A stretch of DNA of 64,000 bases from Bacillus sp. FJAT-49736. Its GTDB lineage: Bacteria; Bacillota; Bacilli; Bacillales; Bacillaceae_C. Within the stretch, counting starts at the first letter, position 1. Every line of letters starts with the position of its first letter. The stretch is taken from positions 1,588-65,587 of the forward strand of contig NZ_JAGYPI010000006.1 in the NCBI RefSeq assembly GCF_018343615.1, in the 5' to 3' direction. Of the stretch, positions 16,783 to 27,785 are shown piece by piece. The notes under the pieces were generated by a model. The model worked only from the letters and a program-made list of their open reading frames with translations, made no database searches and had not been told where the DNA came from. A program made the position numbers and the translations under genes.

Positions 16783-17021
16783 AAAAATACCCTCCTTAAG
16801 ACAATTTCTTTTATAAGAACAATGGTATATTTTCCTAAGTGCCCTCAGATTATACAAATTGTGAAACATACACCATTTTTATTTTGTCTGGAGTTAAGTG
16901 AGGCTATTTTACAAGTTCACTTTCGCTTATGTAAGATAACTATTCCTTATAAAGGTCAATTCGTTTCTAATTTCATGATTTTATAGTGTTGGAATACGTG
17001 GATATAAGGAATTTTTCAAGC

Positions 17022-17058
17022 AAAAAAAGACCCCCAGACAAAATGTCTGAGAGCCTTT
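17022..17058 (-). terminator. terminator of the rplM-rpsI operon
   Basis: On the minus strand AAGGCTCTCAGACA pairs with TGTCTGGGGGTCTT (with G-U pairs), then TTTTT. It lies 14 bases after the rpsI stop. Confidence 0.85.
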
Positions 17059-17071
17059 GAAACGTTGATAA

Positions 17072-17464
17072 TTAACGTTTTGAGAACTGAGGAGCACGAC
17101 GTGCACCTTTAAGACCGTATTTTTTACGTTCTTTCATACGTGGGTCACGTGTTAATAGACCTGCTGGCTTTAATGTTGCACGGTAAGCAGGATCTGCTTG
17201 TAGTAACGCACGAGCGATACCATGACGGATTGCACCAGCTTGACCAGTAAATCCACCGCCGTTAACATTTACTAATACATCATAGCTGCCAAGTGTTTCA
17301 GTAGCAACTAGAGGTTGTTTGATTACTTCGATTAATGCTGCAAATGGAATGTAGTTTTCTACATCACGACCGTTAATAACAATGCTGCCGTTACCTGGAA
17401 CTAGGCGTACACGAGCAACAGAGCTTTTACGACGTCCTGTTCCGATATATTGAACTTGTGCCAA
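17072..17464 (-). CDS. rpsI: 30S ribosomal protein S9
   Basis: A 130-residue S9 protein, normal length. It begins [15 protein letters not shown] and ends with the basic tail whose terminal K-R contacts P-site tRNA. It is second gene of the rplM-rpsI operon, 21 bases after rplM, and is followed by a terminator. In B. subtilis ybaJ follows here; in this genome the PQQ-dehydrogenase island lies downstream instead. Confidence 0.97.
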   Translation of the reverse strand: MAQVQYIGTGRRKSSVARVRLVPGNGSIVINGRDVENYIPFAALIEVIKQPLVATETLGSYDVLVNVNGGGFTGQAGAIRHGIARALLQADPAYRATLKPAGLLTRDPRMKERKKYGLKGARRAPQFSKR

Positions 17465-17485
17465 AATAATACCCTCCCTTATAAA

Positions 17486-17923
17486 TTATCCGCGAAGTTC
17501 GTAACTTTCCGGTTTTTGTGCTTGATGTGGATGTTCTGCTCCAGCATAAACATGAAGCTTTTTGAACATTTGACGTCCTAAAGATCCTTTTGGAAGCATG
17601 CCTTTAATAGCAAGCTCAAGCATTTTCTCTGGATAGTTTGTACGCATTTCGTTTGCTGTACGAGTTTTTAAACCGCCTGCAAATTGAGTATGACGGTAGT
17701 AAATTTTGTCAGAAAGTTTTTTACCAGTTAATTCGATTTGAGATGCGTTAATAATAATTACATGATCACCAGTATCAACATGTGGTGTGAAAGTTGGTTT
17801 ATGTTTACCGCGTAAAATAGATGCTACTTCACTAGCTAGGCGACCTAAAGTCTTGCCAGCAGCGTCTACAACATACCATTTACGTTCAACTGTATTTGCA
17901 TTAGCCATATACGTAGTACGCAT
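17486..17923 (-). CDS. rplM: 50S ribosomal protein L13
   Basis: A 145-residue L13, full length, with the typical [26 protein letters not shown] and [16 protein letters not shown] segments. L13 is an early-assembly 50S protein. AGGAGG lies before the ATG. The gene heads the rplM-rpsI transcript, with a promoter and a leader region upstream that probably mediates autoregulation. Confidence 0.97.
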   Translation of the reverse strand: MRTTYMANANTVERKWYVVDAAGKTLGRLASEVASILRGKHKPTFTPHVDTGDHVIIINASQIELTGKKLSDKIYYRHTQFAGGLKTRTANEMRTNYPEKMLELAIKGMLPKGSLGRQMFKKLHVYAGAEHPHQAQKPESYELRG

Positions 17924-18008
17924 TCGTTACCCTCCTAAAAATAAAAAATATCCATTATCTTGTATTTATTTCATCACAATAAGTTTCCGGGGCTTATCGT
18001 GGGGTTAA
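17924..18008 (-). promoter_or_regulatory. L13 leader (rplM 5' UTR)
   Basis: The transcribed region between the promoter and rplM contains the conserved-looking element CGATAAGCCCCGG followed by AAACTTATTGTGATG, resembling the Bacillus L13 leader at this position. The fold was not computed. Confidence 0.6.
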
Positions 18009-18025
18009 AAATAATACCATAGGTT

Positions 18026-18054
18026 ATAATATCTTTTTCTGACGTCAATGTCAA
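18026..18054 (-). promoter_or_regulatory. sigma-A promoter of rplM-rpsI
   Basis: Minus strand TTGACA (18049-18054), a 17-base spacer and TATTAT (18026-18031). The strong boxes fit a ribosomal-protein operon. Confidence 0.8.
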
Positions 18055-18089
18055 GATAATGTTACACCTGGTTTAGTTGTTTTAATAGA

Positions 18090-18200
18090 AAAGAGAAAGT
18101 GCCTTGCTCATCGGCGTATGGATGAGTGATATTAGAAGCGTCAATTCACTTGGAGCTAGACATCTCGAAAAGCAGAATCTCCTTGCTCATGGATGTATAG
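18090..18200. repeat. degenerate Bacillus-type intergenic repeat
   Basis: The stretch between truA and the rplM promoter contains CCTTGCTCAT twice (about 18101 and 18180) and, on the minus strand, GTCTAGCTCC (18152-18161). That decamer recurs in the 21448-21908 gap. It resembles dispersed intergenic repeats seen in many Bacillus genomes. No coding potential was noted. Confidence 0.45.
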
Positions 18201-18216
18201 CCACTTGGAATACCTT

Positions 18217-18957
18217 CTATTCATAAAATACTTTCCATAAATATAAACCTTCTGGCCCAGCAGTTTTTCCAGCAAGCTTTCTATTTTTCTCCTCTATTAT
18301 CATCGGAATTTGCTCAGGCTGTTTTCTGCCTCTTCCTACTTCTAATAGTGTCCCCATAATAATTCGCACCATATTATATAAAAATCCATTGCCGACAAAT
18401 TTAAAAATCAATTCATCCTTTTCCTGAGTAAAACTAATTTCGTGCAGCGTCCTAATTCTGCTCGAAACAGTTGTTTTAGCAGAACAGAAGCTCGTAAAAT
18501 CATGGGTCCCCAAGAAGTATCCCAGTGCCTTTTCCATAGCTTCTAAATCTAGTTTATATGGATAATAGTGCGAATAGTGGCGTTTAAATGGATCTCTTTC
18601 GCTGCTAGTATATACTCTATAGCGATATTCCTTGCCAATCGCACTATGTCTTGCATGAAAATCATTATCTGCTGCTTCCACACTTTTGACCACAATATCA
18701 TCCGGAAGTGTCGTGTTTAGAACAGTCGACCATTTCTCCACAGGTACTTCAAGCGGAGAATCAAAATGAATCACTTGACCATATGCGTGAACACCTGCAT
18801 CTGTACGGCCAGATCCTTCTACAATAATATGCTGCCCTTTATGAATCTTGCGGAGCGCTTTTTCAAGTTCTCCTTGAACCGTTCTATCTCTCGGTTGAAT
18901 TTGATAACCGCAAAAGCTGGAGCCATCATAAGATATTACACCTTTGTAACGTGACAT
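18217..18957 (-). CDS. truA: tRNA pseudouridine synthase TruA
   Basis: A 246-residue enzyme that makes pseudouridine at positions 38-40 of the tRNA anticodon arm. The catalytic Asp lies in GSGRTDAGVHA (D53). The YDGSSFCGYQ and NGFLYNMVRI motifs are typical. It is last gene of the ecfA1-ecfA2-ecfT-truA run, 11 bases after ecfT, as in B. subtilis. Length is normal. Confidence 0.96.
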   Translation of the reverse strand: MSRYKGVISYDGSSFCGYQIQPRDRTVQGELEKALRKIHKGQHIIVEGSGRTDAGVHAYGQVIHFDSPLEVPVEKWSTVLNTTLPDDIVVKSVEAADNDFHARHSAIGKEYRYRVYTSSERDPFKRHYSHYYPYKLDLEAMEKALGYFLGTHDFTSFCSAKTTVSSRIRTLHEISFTQEKDELIFKFVGNGFLYNMVRIIMGTLLEVGRGRKQPEQIPMIIEEKNRKLAGKTAGPEGLYLWKVFYE

Positions 18958-18968
18958 AAAAAACCTCG

Positions 18969-19766
18969 TTATGATCGTAGGATAGTTAAAATTGCTGTAA
19001 TAAAAACTAATACTATAAGACTTGCTGTATCAGAGAAGGACCATAGCAGCAATCTATATTTTGTTCTGCCTTCCCCACCGTGATATCCTCTCGCTTCCAT
19101 CGCTGTTGCTAGCTCCTCTGCACGTTTAAATGAGCTAACAAAAAGAGGAATCAATAAAGGAACAATTGCCTTAATCCGATCTTTCAATGGACCGCTTGTA
19201 AAGTCCACCCCTCTTGCCATTTGTGCTTTCATAATTTTATCCGTCTCGTCCATCAAGGTAGGAATAAAACGCAAGGAAATGGACATCATTAGTGCCAGTT
19301 CATGGACAGGAAATTTGATTTTTTTTAATGGATTTAATAATGTTTCTAAACCATCTGTTAACGAAATTGGTGAGGTTGTTAAGGTTAATAATGATGTAAC
19401 AAAAATCAAAATCATAAATCGAAAGGAGATAAATAATCCTTGTCTTAACCCTTCTTCATATATTTTAATAAATCCCAAATGAAAAATAACCTGCCCTTGT
19501 TTCGTAAAAAATAAGTGTAATACTAAAGTAAAAAGTACAAGCCAAAGCACCGGCTTTAAGCCATTAATAAAAAATCGAAAAGGAATCTTTGCTATAAAAA
19601 TTAGTAAGATCGTAAAAGCAGCTAAAATAGCATAGGTAACTACATTATTTGCCAAGAAAACAATACAAATAAATGCGAATACAAATATTAGTTTCGAACG
19701 AGGATCCAAATGATGTACGATAGAATCAGCAGGAACATAGCGCCCAAAGATCATTTTCTCCATCAT
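18969..19766 (-). CDS. ecfT: ECF transporter transmembrane protein EcfT
   Basis: A 265-residue membrane subunit linking two ATPases to interchangeable vitamin-binding S components. It has several hydrophobic segments and the two coupling A-R-G motifs (AQMARGVDF and AMEARGYHGG). The ATG at 19766 overlaps the ecfA2 stop in an ATGA arrangement, so the pair is translationally coupled; an upstream ATG (19784) would lie in the ribosome site. The S components are encoded elsewhere. Confidence 0.95.
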   Translation of the reverse strand: MMEKMIFGRYVPADSIVHHLDPRSKLIFVFAFICIVFLANNVVTYAILAAFTILLIFIAKIPFRFFINGLKPVLWLVLFTLVLHLFFTKQGQVIFHLGFIKIYEEGLRQGLFISFRFMILIFVTSLLTLTTSPISLTDGLETLLNPLKKIKFPVHELALMMSISLRFIPTLMDETDKIMKAQMARGVDFTSGPLKDRIKAIVPLLIPLFVSSFKRAEELATAMEARGYHGGEGRTKYRLLLWSFSDTASLIVLVFITAILTILRS

Positions 19767-20632
19767 ACCCGAACACCTCTCCATTCCACATTTTTCAATG
19801 CCTGAGTTAATTCATCAATGGTAAGACAGGTTTTCCCTAGCTTTACATGGAACTTTTCCTCAAACAAATATTGAAAACGGACAACATCCGGTACATTTAA
19901 TCCTAAGGAAATTAACTCCTTTGGCTCCGAAAAAATCTCTTGCGGAGTCCCCTTTTGCTTTAACTCCCCATGCTGTAAGATTGCAATTTCATCTGCATAA
20001 ATAGCTGCATCCTCCATGCTATGGGTTACTAGAATCGTGGACAAGCCTTTTTCCTTATGCAAGCGGTAGAACATTTCCATAATCTCTTTCCTGCCTCGCG
20101 GATCAAGTCCAGCCGTAGGCTCGTCTAATACAAGAACCTCAGGTTCCATTGCTAAAACACCTGCAATTGCAACTCTTCTCATTTGACCACCGGACAGATC
20201 AAACGGTGACTTTAATAGGACCTCTTCCGGCAATCCTACTTGCAAGATCAGCTCTCTTGCCCGTTTTTGTGCATCTTCCTTTGAAACACCAAAATTCATT
20301 GGTCCGAAGCAAATATCCTTTTCCACCGTTTCTTCAAAAAGCTGATGCTCTGGGAATTGAAATACTATACCGACTTTTTGTCGAATGGGACGAAGCTGTT
20401 TTTCTTTTTTACCGGACATAACAGTTCTATCACCAATGGTAACTTTGCCATTTGTCGGCTGTAGTAAGGCATTTAAATGCTGAAGTAAAGTAGATTTCCC
20501 TGATCCAGTATGACCGATTATTGCTAAAAACGTGCCTTGTGGTATTTGAAGATTGATATCATGAAGAGCCAGTCTCTCAAATGGTGTACCGGCTTGGTAT
20601 CGATATTCTACTTGTTCGAGTGTAATGTCCAT
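19763..20632 (-). CDS. ecfA2: ECF transporter ATPase EcfA2
   Basis: A 289-residue ABC ATPase. Walker A is GHTGSGKST (about 40-48), the signature [13 protein letters not shown], Walker [13 protein letters not shown], and the switch His lies in VTHSMED. With EcfA1 and EcfT it powers vitamin and metal uptake through ECF S components. It overlaps ecfA1 by 25 bases and ecfT by four, so the three subunits are probably made in step. Confidence 0.96.
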   Translation of the reverse strand: MDITLEQVEYRYQAGTPFERLALHDINLQIPQGTFLAIIGHTGSGKSTLLQHLNALLQPTNGKVTIGDRTVMSGKKEKQLRPIRQKVGIVFQFPEHQLFEETVEKDICFGPMNFGVSKEDAQKRARELILQVGLPEEVLLKSPFDLSGGQMRRVAIAGVLAMEPEVLVLDEPTAGLDPRGRKEIMEMFYRLHKEKGLSTILVTHSMEDAAIYADEIAILQHGELKQKGTPQEIFSEPKELISLGLNVPDVVRFQYLFEEKFHVKLGKTCLTIDELTQALKNVEWRGVRV

Positions 20633-21447
20633 AATGCATCCACCAATTCTTCTTCTGTAAGATAATATGATTCCAGGGGAAAACCTATTTCTTGTAAAGA
20701 TTTAGACATTTTTATGGAGAAAGGTATATCCAAACCTAATTTAACTAATTCTTCATCCATCTCAAAAATTTCACTTGGGAGTCCTTCTCTATAAACTTTC
20801 CCACTATTCATGACAATAATTCGATCTGCTCTTGCTGCCTCTTCCAAATCATGTGTGATTGATATAACTGTTAATCCGATTTGATCCTTTAATTCACGGA
20901 TAGTGTTTAAGACTTCTAACCGCCCCTTCGGATCTAACATAGAAGTAGCTTCATCCAAAATAATGACATTCGGTTGTAAAGCAATAACTCCTGCAATCGC
21001 CACTCTTTGCTTTTGTCCGCCAGATAAATGGTGTGGCTCTTGATCGAGAAATGCAGACATATTGACCTTTTCTAATGATTCAAGGACTCTCGTAACCATT
21101 TGTTCACGTGGTATCCCATTGTTTTCTAAACCAAAAGCCACATCATCTTGTACAGTAGTACCCACAAATTGATTATCAGGATTTTGAAAAACCATTCCGA
21201 TTCGTTTTCTAACATCCCAGATGGTTTCTTCCGATAAAGAAATACCATCAACACGCACTTCACCCTTTTCTGGGAATTGGAGACCATTAATTAGCTTCGC
21301 AAGCGTAGATTTCCCCGATCCATTATGTCCAACAATTGCAAGCCATTCTCCTCCCCTTACTTCCAAGGAAACGTCTTCAAGCGCATAATGCTCCTGACCT
21401 TCATATTTATAGAATATATTTTCAATAGAAATTATGGGTGCTGCCAT
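20608..21447 (-). CDS. ecfA1: ECF transporter ATPase EcfA1
   Basis: A 279-residue ABC ATPase, paired with EcfA2. Walker A is GHNGSGKST, the signature [13 protein letters not shown], Walker [13 protein letters not shown], and the switch His is in [15 protein letters not shown] lies seven bases before the ATG. It heads the ecf-truA run. A 461-base gap and a terminator separate it from rplQ, so unlike a simple read-through arrangement it should have its own promoter. Confidence 0.96.
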   Translation of the reverse strand: MAAPIISIENIFYKYEGQEHYALEDVSLEVRGGEWLAIVGHNGSGKSTLAKLINGLQFPEKGEVRVDGISLSEETIWDVRKRIGMVFQNPDNQFVGTTVQDDVAFGLENNGIPREQMVTRVLESLEKVNMSAFLDQEPHHLSGGQKQRVAIAGVIALQPNVIILDEATSMLDPKGRLEVLNTIRELKDQIGLTVISITHDLEEAARADRIIVMNSGKVYREGLPSEIFEMDEELVKLGLDIPFSIKMSKSLQEIGFPLESYYLTEEELVDALWTLHSNK

Positions 21448-21908
21448 CCAATTTCCTCCTCTGTCTATGCTAGTCTAGTCATTCTAAAACTCTGCTCTAC
21501 TGTTTTTTAGGCTGTTTTCGCATTTGTTGTTGCTGTTCTTATGTTGTTATCCATCCTATTATAGGTTTGGCTAAGGGATATCTAATCTTAAGATGATTAT
21601 GGATACATTGCCTAGATAAGGATTATTATAAGGTTATTGTTAACAAAGGCTACAAAGTATAAGTAATGAGCCTTTATTAAAATCGAGATTTATGAAATAA
21701 ATAAAAAAGCCCGTACCCCTCTCCAAGGTTACGCGCGCCCTTTTTATCATCACTCTAGTATTAGAGATGGAGAGGGATACAAGGAGCTAGACGGGACAGC
21801 CAATTTACATTTCTGCCCATCATAACACTCTGATAGCTTTATAATTATACAAAAAGGGCATTGAAGCAGTTATGAATAACTGTCCTGCCCTTGATGTAAA
21901 AAGTAGTA
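21448..21908. other. intergenic region between rplQ and ecfA1
   Basis: 461 bases without a supported gene. It contains the rplQ terminator (listed separately), a second GC-rich imperfect hairpin near 21710-21745 and a GTCTAGCTCC repeat on the minus strand (21783-21792) like the one at 18152. A promoter for ecfA1 is expected, but no strong box pair was found. Confidence 0.5.
21850..21893 (-). terminator. terminator of rplQ (end of the alpha/S10-spc cluster)
   Basis: On the minus strand AAGGGCA pairs with TGCCCTT around an inner CAGTTA/TAACTG stem, then TTTTTG. It is 16 bases after the rplQ stop. Confidence 0.82.
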
Positions 21909-22271
21909 TTATACTAATTCGATAACAACTACAGGTGCACCGTCACCGCGACGAGGTCCAATTTTCATGATACGTGTGTATCCGCCTTGACGCTCTTGAT
22001 AGCGAGAAGCAATATCACCAAATAGCTTTTGAACAGCATCTTGGTTTGTTTCAGCATCTGCAACTTCGTGGCGAATATATGCAGCAGCTTGACGACGTGC
22101 GTGTAAGTCACCACGCTTACCAAGTGTAATCATCTTTTCAACAACTGAGCGCAATTCTTTCGCACGAGCTTCAGTTGTTTCAATACGTTCGTTGATGATT
22201 AGGTCAGTTGCTAAATCGCGAAGTAATGCTTTACGTTGGGCACTTGTACGTCCTAATTTTCTGTAAGGCAT
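21909..22271 (-). CDS. rplQ: 50S ribosomal protein L17
   Basis: A 120-residue L17 beginning [20 protein letters not shown], full length and collinear with Bacillus L17. It sits near the exit tunnel of the 50S subunit. It follows rpoA by 34 bases and is the last gene of the long S10-spc-alpha run, followed by a strong terminator. Confidence 0.97.
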   Translation of the reverse strand: MPYRKLGRTSAQRKALLRDLATDLIINERIETTEARAKELRSVVEKMITLGKRGDLHARRQAAAYIRHEVADAETNQDAVQKLFGDIASRYQERQGGYTRIMKIGPRRGDGAPVVVIELV

Positions 22272-22305
22272 GAAGTTTCCCTCCCTTGTTGAATTTTACT
22301 TTATA

Positions 22306-23250
22306 TCAATCGTCTTTTCTTAAGCCAAGACCAAGCTCTTCTAGCTTTGCCTTTACTTCTTCTAAAGACTTACGACCAAGATTACGTACCTTCATCATAT
22401 CCTCTTCAGTTTTGTTGGCCAACTCCTGAACAGTGTTAATCCCAGCACGTTTTAAACAGTTATAGGAACGAACGGAAAGATCCAATTCTTCAATGGTCAT
22501 TTCAAGAACCTTTTCTTTCTGATCCTCTTCTTTTTCAACCATGATTTCAGCATTTTGAGCCTCATCCGTTAATCCGACAAAGATGTTTAAATGTTCATTT
22601 AAAATCTTTGCACCAAGAGAAATGGCTTCTTTTGGTCCAATGCTGCCATCAGTCCAAACATCGAGTGAGAGCTTGTCATAATTGGACATTTGTCCAACAC
22701 GTGTATTTTCCACTTGGTAGTTTACACGTTGAACTGGAGTATAAATAGAGTCAATAGGAATAACTCCAATAGGATGATCCTCACGCTTATTAAGATCTGC
22801 TGGTGTATAACCGCGACCTCTAGTAGCAGACATACGCATACGGAAATGGGCATTTTTTGCCAAAGTAGCAATATATAAATCTGGATTTAAGATTTCTACA
22901 TCACTATCATGTGTAATATCTGCAGCCGTAACGACTCCTTCTCCCTGAACATCAATTTCAAGCGTCTTCTCTTCGTCAGAATATATTTTTAATGCTAGCT
23001 TTTTAAGATTTAGGATAATAGATGTAACATCTTCCACGACGCCTTCAATTGTTGAGAACTCATGCATTACCCCATCTATTTGAATAGACGTGACAGCGGC
23101 ACCTGGGAGTGAGGATAATAGGATACGACGTAAGGAGTTACCCAAAGTTGTACCATATCCACGCTCAAGCGGTTCTACGACGAACTTTCCATAAGATGCA
23201 TCATCGTTGACCTCAACCGTTTCAATTTTTGGTTTTTCAATTTCAATCAT
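22306..23250 (-). CDS. rpoA: DNA-directed RNA polymerase subunit alpha
   Basis: 314 residues, normal length. The N-terminal assembly domain (about 1-230) contains [20 protein letters not shown]; a flexible linker and the C-terminal domain (about 245-310) with the helix-hairpin-helix [15 protein letters not shown] follow, for UP-element and activator contacts. It lies between rpsK and rplQ as in other Firmicutes. The 174-base gap before it could carry a minor promoter; none was identified. Confidence 0.98.
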   Translation of the reverse strand: MIEIEKPKIETVEVNDDASYGKFVVEPLERGYGTTLGNSLRRILLSSLPGAAVTSIQIDGVMHEFSTIEGVVEDVTSIILNLKKLALKIYSDEEKTLEIDVQGEGVVTAADITHDSDVEILNPDLYIATLAKNAHFRMRMSATRGRGYTPADLNKREDHPIGVIPIDSIYTPVQRVNYQVENTRVGQMSNYDKLSLDVWTDGSIGPKEAISLGAKILNEHLNIFVGLTDEAQNAEIMVEKEEDQKEKVLEMTIEELDLSVRSYNCLKRAGINTVQELANKTEEDMMKVRNLGRKSLEEVKAKLEELGLGLRKDD

Positions 23251-23424
23251 TCAAATTTACCCTCCTTCAAAACGTCGAAACCCCGGTAAGAAATTAATTC
23301 TAGTAAACCGAAATTCCCCTGTATACATTCCCGTTTGTGCACAACAACTGGATTAATCTAATCTGTTTTAAAAACATATCATATCCCATTATAGACAGGG
23401 ATACAAAATCTCATACAGAGAAAA

Positions 23425-23835
<411 letters not shown>

Positions 23836-23839
23836 CTAA

Positions 23840-24205
23840 TTATTTCTTTTTACCTGCTACAGTCTTACGAGGACCTTTACGAGTACGTGCATTGTTCTTC
23901 GTGTTTTGACCGCGAACTGGTAAGCCACGACGATGACGTAGACCACGGAATGAACCGATTTCCATCAAACGTTTGATGTTTAATGAAATTTCACGACGAA
24001 GGTCACCTTCTACTTTAAGCTTGTCGATAATATCACGAATTTTATTTAATTCTTCTTCTGTTAAATCGCGAACGCGTGTATCTTCAGATACGCCTGCTTC
24101 AGCTAAAACTTTTTGAGCAGTTGGTTTACCAATACCATAGACATAAGTTAATGAGATCACTACACGTTTATCACGTGGAATGTCAACACCTGCAATACGT
24201 GCCAT
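23840..24205 (-). CDS. rpsM: 30S ribosomal protein S13
   Basis: A 121-residue S13 beginning [15 protein letters not shown], with the basic C-terminal tail ([16 protein letters not shown]) that reaches the P-site tRNA. It lies in the 30S head and contacts the 50S subunit in intersubunit bridges. Normal length and position after rpmJ. Confidence 0.97.
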   Translation of the reverse strand: MARIAGVDIPRDKRVVISLTYVYGIGKPTAQKVLAEAGVSEDTRVRDLTEEELNKIRDIIDKLKVEGDLRREISLNIKRLMEIGSFRGLRHRRGLPVRGQNTKNNARTRKGPRKTVAGKKK

Positions 24206-24228
24206 TGAAAAAGCGCACCTCCTTCAAT

Positions 24229-24348
<120 letters not shown>

Positions 24349-24380
24349 TTACCTCCTTAACAGTACGGAGTGCATTACTA

Positions 24381-24599
24381 TTATTTATAACGATACGTGA
24401 TTCTTCCGCGCGTTAAATCATATGGAGAAAGCTCAACCGTAACTTTATCCCCAGGTAGAATTCGAATAAAGTGCATTCTGATCTTTCCGGAAACATGTGC
24501 TAATACGGTATGGCCATTCTCTAATTCTACCTTAAACATTGCATTTGGCAAAGTTTCACTTACAGTACCTTCAACCTCGATAACATCGTCTTTCGCCAT
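24381..24599 (-). CDS. infA: translation initiation factor IF-1
   Basis: A 72-residue S1/OB-fold protein beginning [13 protein letters not shown]. The ATG at 24599 gives the exact family length; an upstream in-frame start would add nine non-conserved residues. IF-1 occupies the 30S A site during initiation. In B. subtilis map and a KOW gene come just before it; here a 500-base non-coding gap replaces them. Confidence 0.96.
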   Translation of the reverse strand: MAKDDVIEVEGTVSETLPNAMFKVELENGHTVLAHVSGKIRMHFIRILPGDKVTVELSPYDLTRGRITYRYK

Positions 24600-25099
24600 C
24601 GAACCCGACTCCCTTCTATCAAGCATATGGGACCACTTTTAATATCGCATTATATTACATAATGATATATTGGTGGGTCTTCATGTAATTCTTGACCAAT
24701 CCTATGTTCAGCATACTTGCCAACATAAAAAAGCCTTTTTGCTACGACAACTAATGAATCGCATGAGAGATGTTCGAAAGACGCTCACAAGGCTTTTAAT
24801 CTTGTAAGCCTTGATAGAGAGATTTTCTCAAGTCACCTCTAATAGCTTCCCGGTTTCTATGTCAATTGTACCTAAAGGATAGGTCCATAAAGAATCACCA
24901 TGATAGCCATTATAAATAACATCGTCACCGATGTTAGATGTCTCCATCTTAATATTGATTACAAGAAATGATGGAACAAATAATATTGTTCACGAAAAAA
25001 TTTGCACCCACGCATTCCATTATAACCTTTCATTGAAGGAAATGCATCAAACCTATACATAAAATTTTCAGCAATTACATCCAATTTTAGAAATGTATA
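24600..25099. other. gene-poor gap where map is expected
   Basis: 500 bases between adk and infA with no convincing gene. It holds a minus-strand imperfect hairpin (AAGGCTT/AAGCCTT, about 24790-24811) and one short open frame of 39 codons (24828-24947, minus) with protein-like composition but no ribosome site. In B. subtilis map and a small KOW-domain gene occupy this place. I see no recognisable map remnant. Confidence 0.6.
24828..24947 (-). pseudogene. short protein-like open frame, possible gene remnant
   Basis: 39 codons ending in TIDIETGKLLEVT, with a composition typical of real protein (WTYPLG, YNGYHGD). No Shine-Dalgarno precedes the ATG, and the frame continues upstream only 20 codons to a TGA. 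It may be the 3' end of a decayed gene. The family is not recognised. Confidence 0.25.
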
Positions 25100-25801
<702 letters not shown>

Positions 25802-25824
25802 CTAATTGCTCCTAAAACACAGTA

Positions 25825-27117
25825 TTACTTAATAAAACCTTTATAATGACGCTTTACAAGCTGTGATTCTAATTGTTTCATTGTATCAAGCGCAACCCCG
25901 ATCATTACAAGCAAGCTTGTTCCACCGATCTGAACTGCTGGTGGCAACCCGGCAAGGTCCGTAAATAGAACTGGTAGAATCGAAACAACCGCAAGGAATA
26001 TAGATCCGACGAATGTTAAACGATATAGTACCCTTGTAAGATATTCCTGAGTACTCTTACCTGGACGAATTCCTGGAATGTATCCACCTTGTTTTTTCAG
26101 GTTATCAGCCATCTGCTCTGGATTAACTTGAACAAACGCATAGAAGTAAGTGAAAGCTATGATTAACGCAACATAGATTACAGCACCTACCGGTTTCGTA
26201 TAATCAAATACCCACTGGATTGTATCTGTTACATTGTTTGAACCAAAGAAAGATGCAATTGTTCTTGGAGCTACGATAAACGATACCGCGAAGATTACTG
26301 GAATAACCCCTGCTGCATTTACTTTTAATGGTAAGTGAGTCGATTGTCCTCCAACAGGACTACGACCTGCAAGACGTTGTGCATATTGAATCGGTATTTT
26401 TCTTAATGCCTGTTGAACAAAGATAACACCAACTACAATAGCTATTACAACTAAAACAATAAGTAGTAAGATAACTATCTTTAAAAATAGCTGTTGACCA
26501 GCATTTTTAAATTGTTGTTCAAAAATCTGAGTAATCATACTTGGTACTCTGGCAACGATACCTGCGGCAATGAGAATCGAGATTCCGTTACCAACACCAT
26601 ATGCTGTAATTTGTTCACCAAGCCACATTAAGAATGCAGTTCCAGCAGTCAAAACAACAGCAATGATTAAATATGTTCCCCAGTTAGGATTCAAAATTAA
26701 TTGACCTTGTGTCATAGAGTTGAATCCGTATGACATACCAATGCCTTCAATGAAAGCAAGAATAATTGTGAAGTAACGTGTAAATTGCGCTAATTTACGA
26801 CGTCCCACTTCACCTTGTTTAGACCATTCCGTAAACTTCGGAACAACGTCCATTTGCAATAACTGAACAATGATTGAAGCAGTGATGTATGGCATTATTC
26901 CCATTGCAAATAAAGAGAATTTATAAAGTGCTCCACCACCAAAAGTATTCAGAATACTGAAGAAACCACTTTGGTCGTTTGCTTCTAATGCAGCCGCGTT
27001 TACAAATGGAACGGGAATAAAAGCTCCAATTCTAAAAACGACTAGCATTAAAAGAGTGAAGATAACCTTACGTCTAATATCACCTACACGCATAAAATTG
27101 GAGATTGTCGAAAACAT
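25825..27117 (-). CDS. secY: preprotein translocase subunit SecY
   Basis: A 430-residue channel protein with ten predicted transmembrane helices. It is the core pore of Sec export with SecE (encoded at 53288). The plug/pore segments and the conserved cytoplasmic loop near PGIRPGKSTQEYL are present. Its ATG overlaps the rplO stop in a TAATG, so it is coupled to L15 translation. Length is normal. Confidence 0.97.
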   Translation of the reverse strand: MFSTISNFMRVGDIRRKVIFTLLMLVVFRIGAFIPVPFVNAAALEANDQSGFFSILNTFGGGALYKFSLFAMGIMPYITASIIVQLLQMDVVPKFTEWSKQGEVGRRKLAQFTRYFTIILAFIEGIGMSYGFNSMTQGQLILNPNWGTYLIIAVVLTAGTAFLMWLGEQITAYGVGNGISILIAAGIVARVPSMITQIFEQQFKNAGQQLFLKIVILLLIVLVVIAIVVGVIFVQQALRKIPIQYAQRLAGRSPVGGQSTHLPLKVNAAGVIPVIFAVSFIVAPRTIASFFGSNNVTDTIQWVFDYTKPVGAVIYVALIIAFTYFYAFVQVNPEQMADNLKKQGGYIPGIRPGKSTQEYLTRVLYRLTFVGSIFLAVVSILPVLFTDLAGLPPAVQIGGTSLLVMIGVALDTMKQLESQLVKRHYKGFIK

Positions 27118-27557
27118 TAAATCACCTCGGTAGTTCCGCCAGCAGCTTCAATTGCTTCTTTAGCAGCAGAGGAGAATTTGTGAGCTTTTACAGTCAACTT
27201 TTTCTCAAGCTTACCATTTGCAAGAATTTTGATTCCTGCTTTTTCTTTGCTTACAACTCCTGTTTCGATAAGAAGAACTGGTGTAATCTCAGTACCGTCT
27301 TCAAAGCGATTTAATGCATCAAGATTAACGATCGCATAATCCTTACGATTGATATTAGTGAAACCGCGTTTTGGTAAACGACGGAATAAAGGTGTTTGAC
27401 CACCCTCAAAGCCAAGGCGTACTCCGCCGCCTGAACGAGCGTTTTGACCTTTATGACCTTTACCAGCTGTTTTACCATTTCCGGAACCAATACCACGACC
27501 GACACGATTACGCTGTTTGCGTGATCCTTCTGCAGGTTGTAATTCATGAAGTTTCAT
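27117..27557 (-). CDS. rplO: 50S ribosomal protein L15
   Basis: A 146-residue L15 beginning [14 protein letters not shown]. Two ATGs follow AAGGAGG; the second (27557) has the better 8-base spacing and gives the usual length. The Gly/Arg-rich N-terminal part ([20 protein letters not shown]) binds 23S rRNA. It overlaps secY by one base. Confidence 0.96.
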   Translation of the reverse strand: MKLHELQPAEGSRKQRNRVGRGIGSGNGKTAGKGHKGQNARSGGGVRLGFEGGQTPLFRRLPKRGFTNINRKDYAIVNLDALNRFEDGTEITPVLLIETGVVSKEKAGIKILANGKLEKKLTVKAHKFSSAAKEAIEAAGGTTEVI

Positions 27558-27589
27558 CATCGGCACCTCCTTGTATAAACAAAATTGGA

Positions 27590-27772
27590 TTACTGTTCTT
27601 TCACTGTGACAAGATGAGCAACTTTAGTAACCATACCACGAATAGCAGCATTGTCTTGATGCTCAACTGTTTGATTTACTTTACGCAAACCAAGAGCTTT
27701 AACTGTTTCACGTTGATCCTGAGGACGACCGATCAAGCTACGAGTGAGGGTAATTGCTAATTTGTTTGCCAT
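27590..27772 (-). CDS. rpmD: 50S ribosomal protein L30
   Basis: A 60-residue L30 ([17 protein letters not shown]...), normal size. It lies between rpsE and rplO as in all Bacillus spc operons. It is a small 50S surface protein with a ferredoxin-like fold. Confidence 0.96.
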   Translation of the reverse strand: MANKLAITLTRSLIGRPQDQRETVKALGLRKVNQTVEHQDNAAIRGMVTKVAHLVTVKEQ

Positions 27773-27785
27773 TATAATTCCCTCC

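Noticed and set aside
5546-17021. Prophage, integrative element or CRISPR in the island
   Set aside because: No integrase, transposase, phage genes, tRNA att site or spaced repeats were seen.
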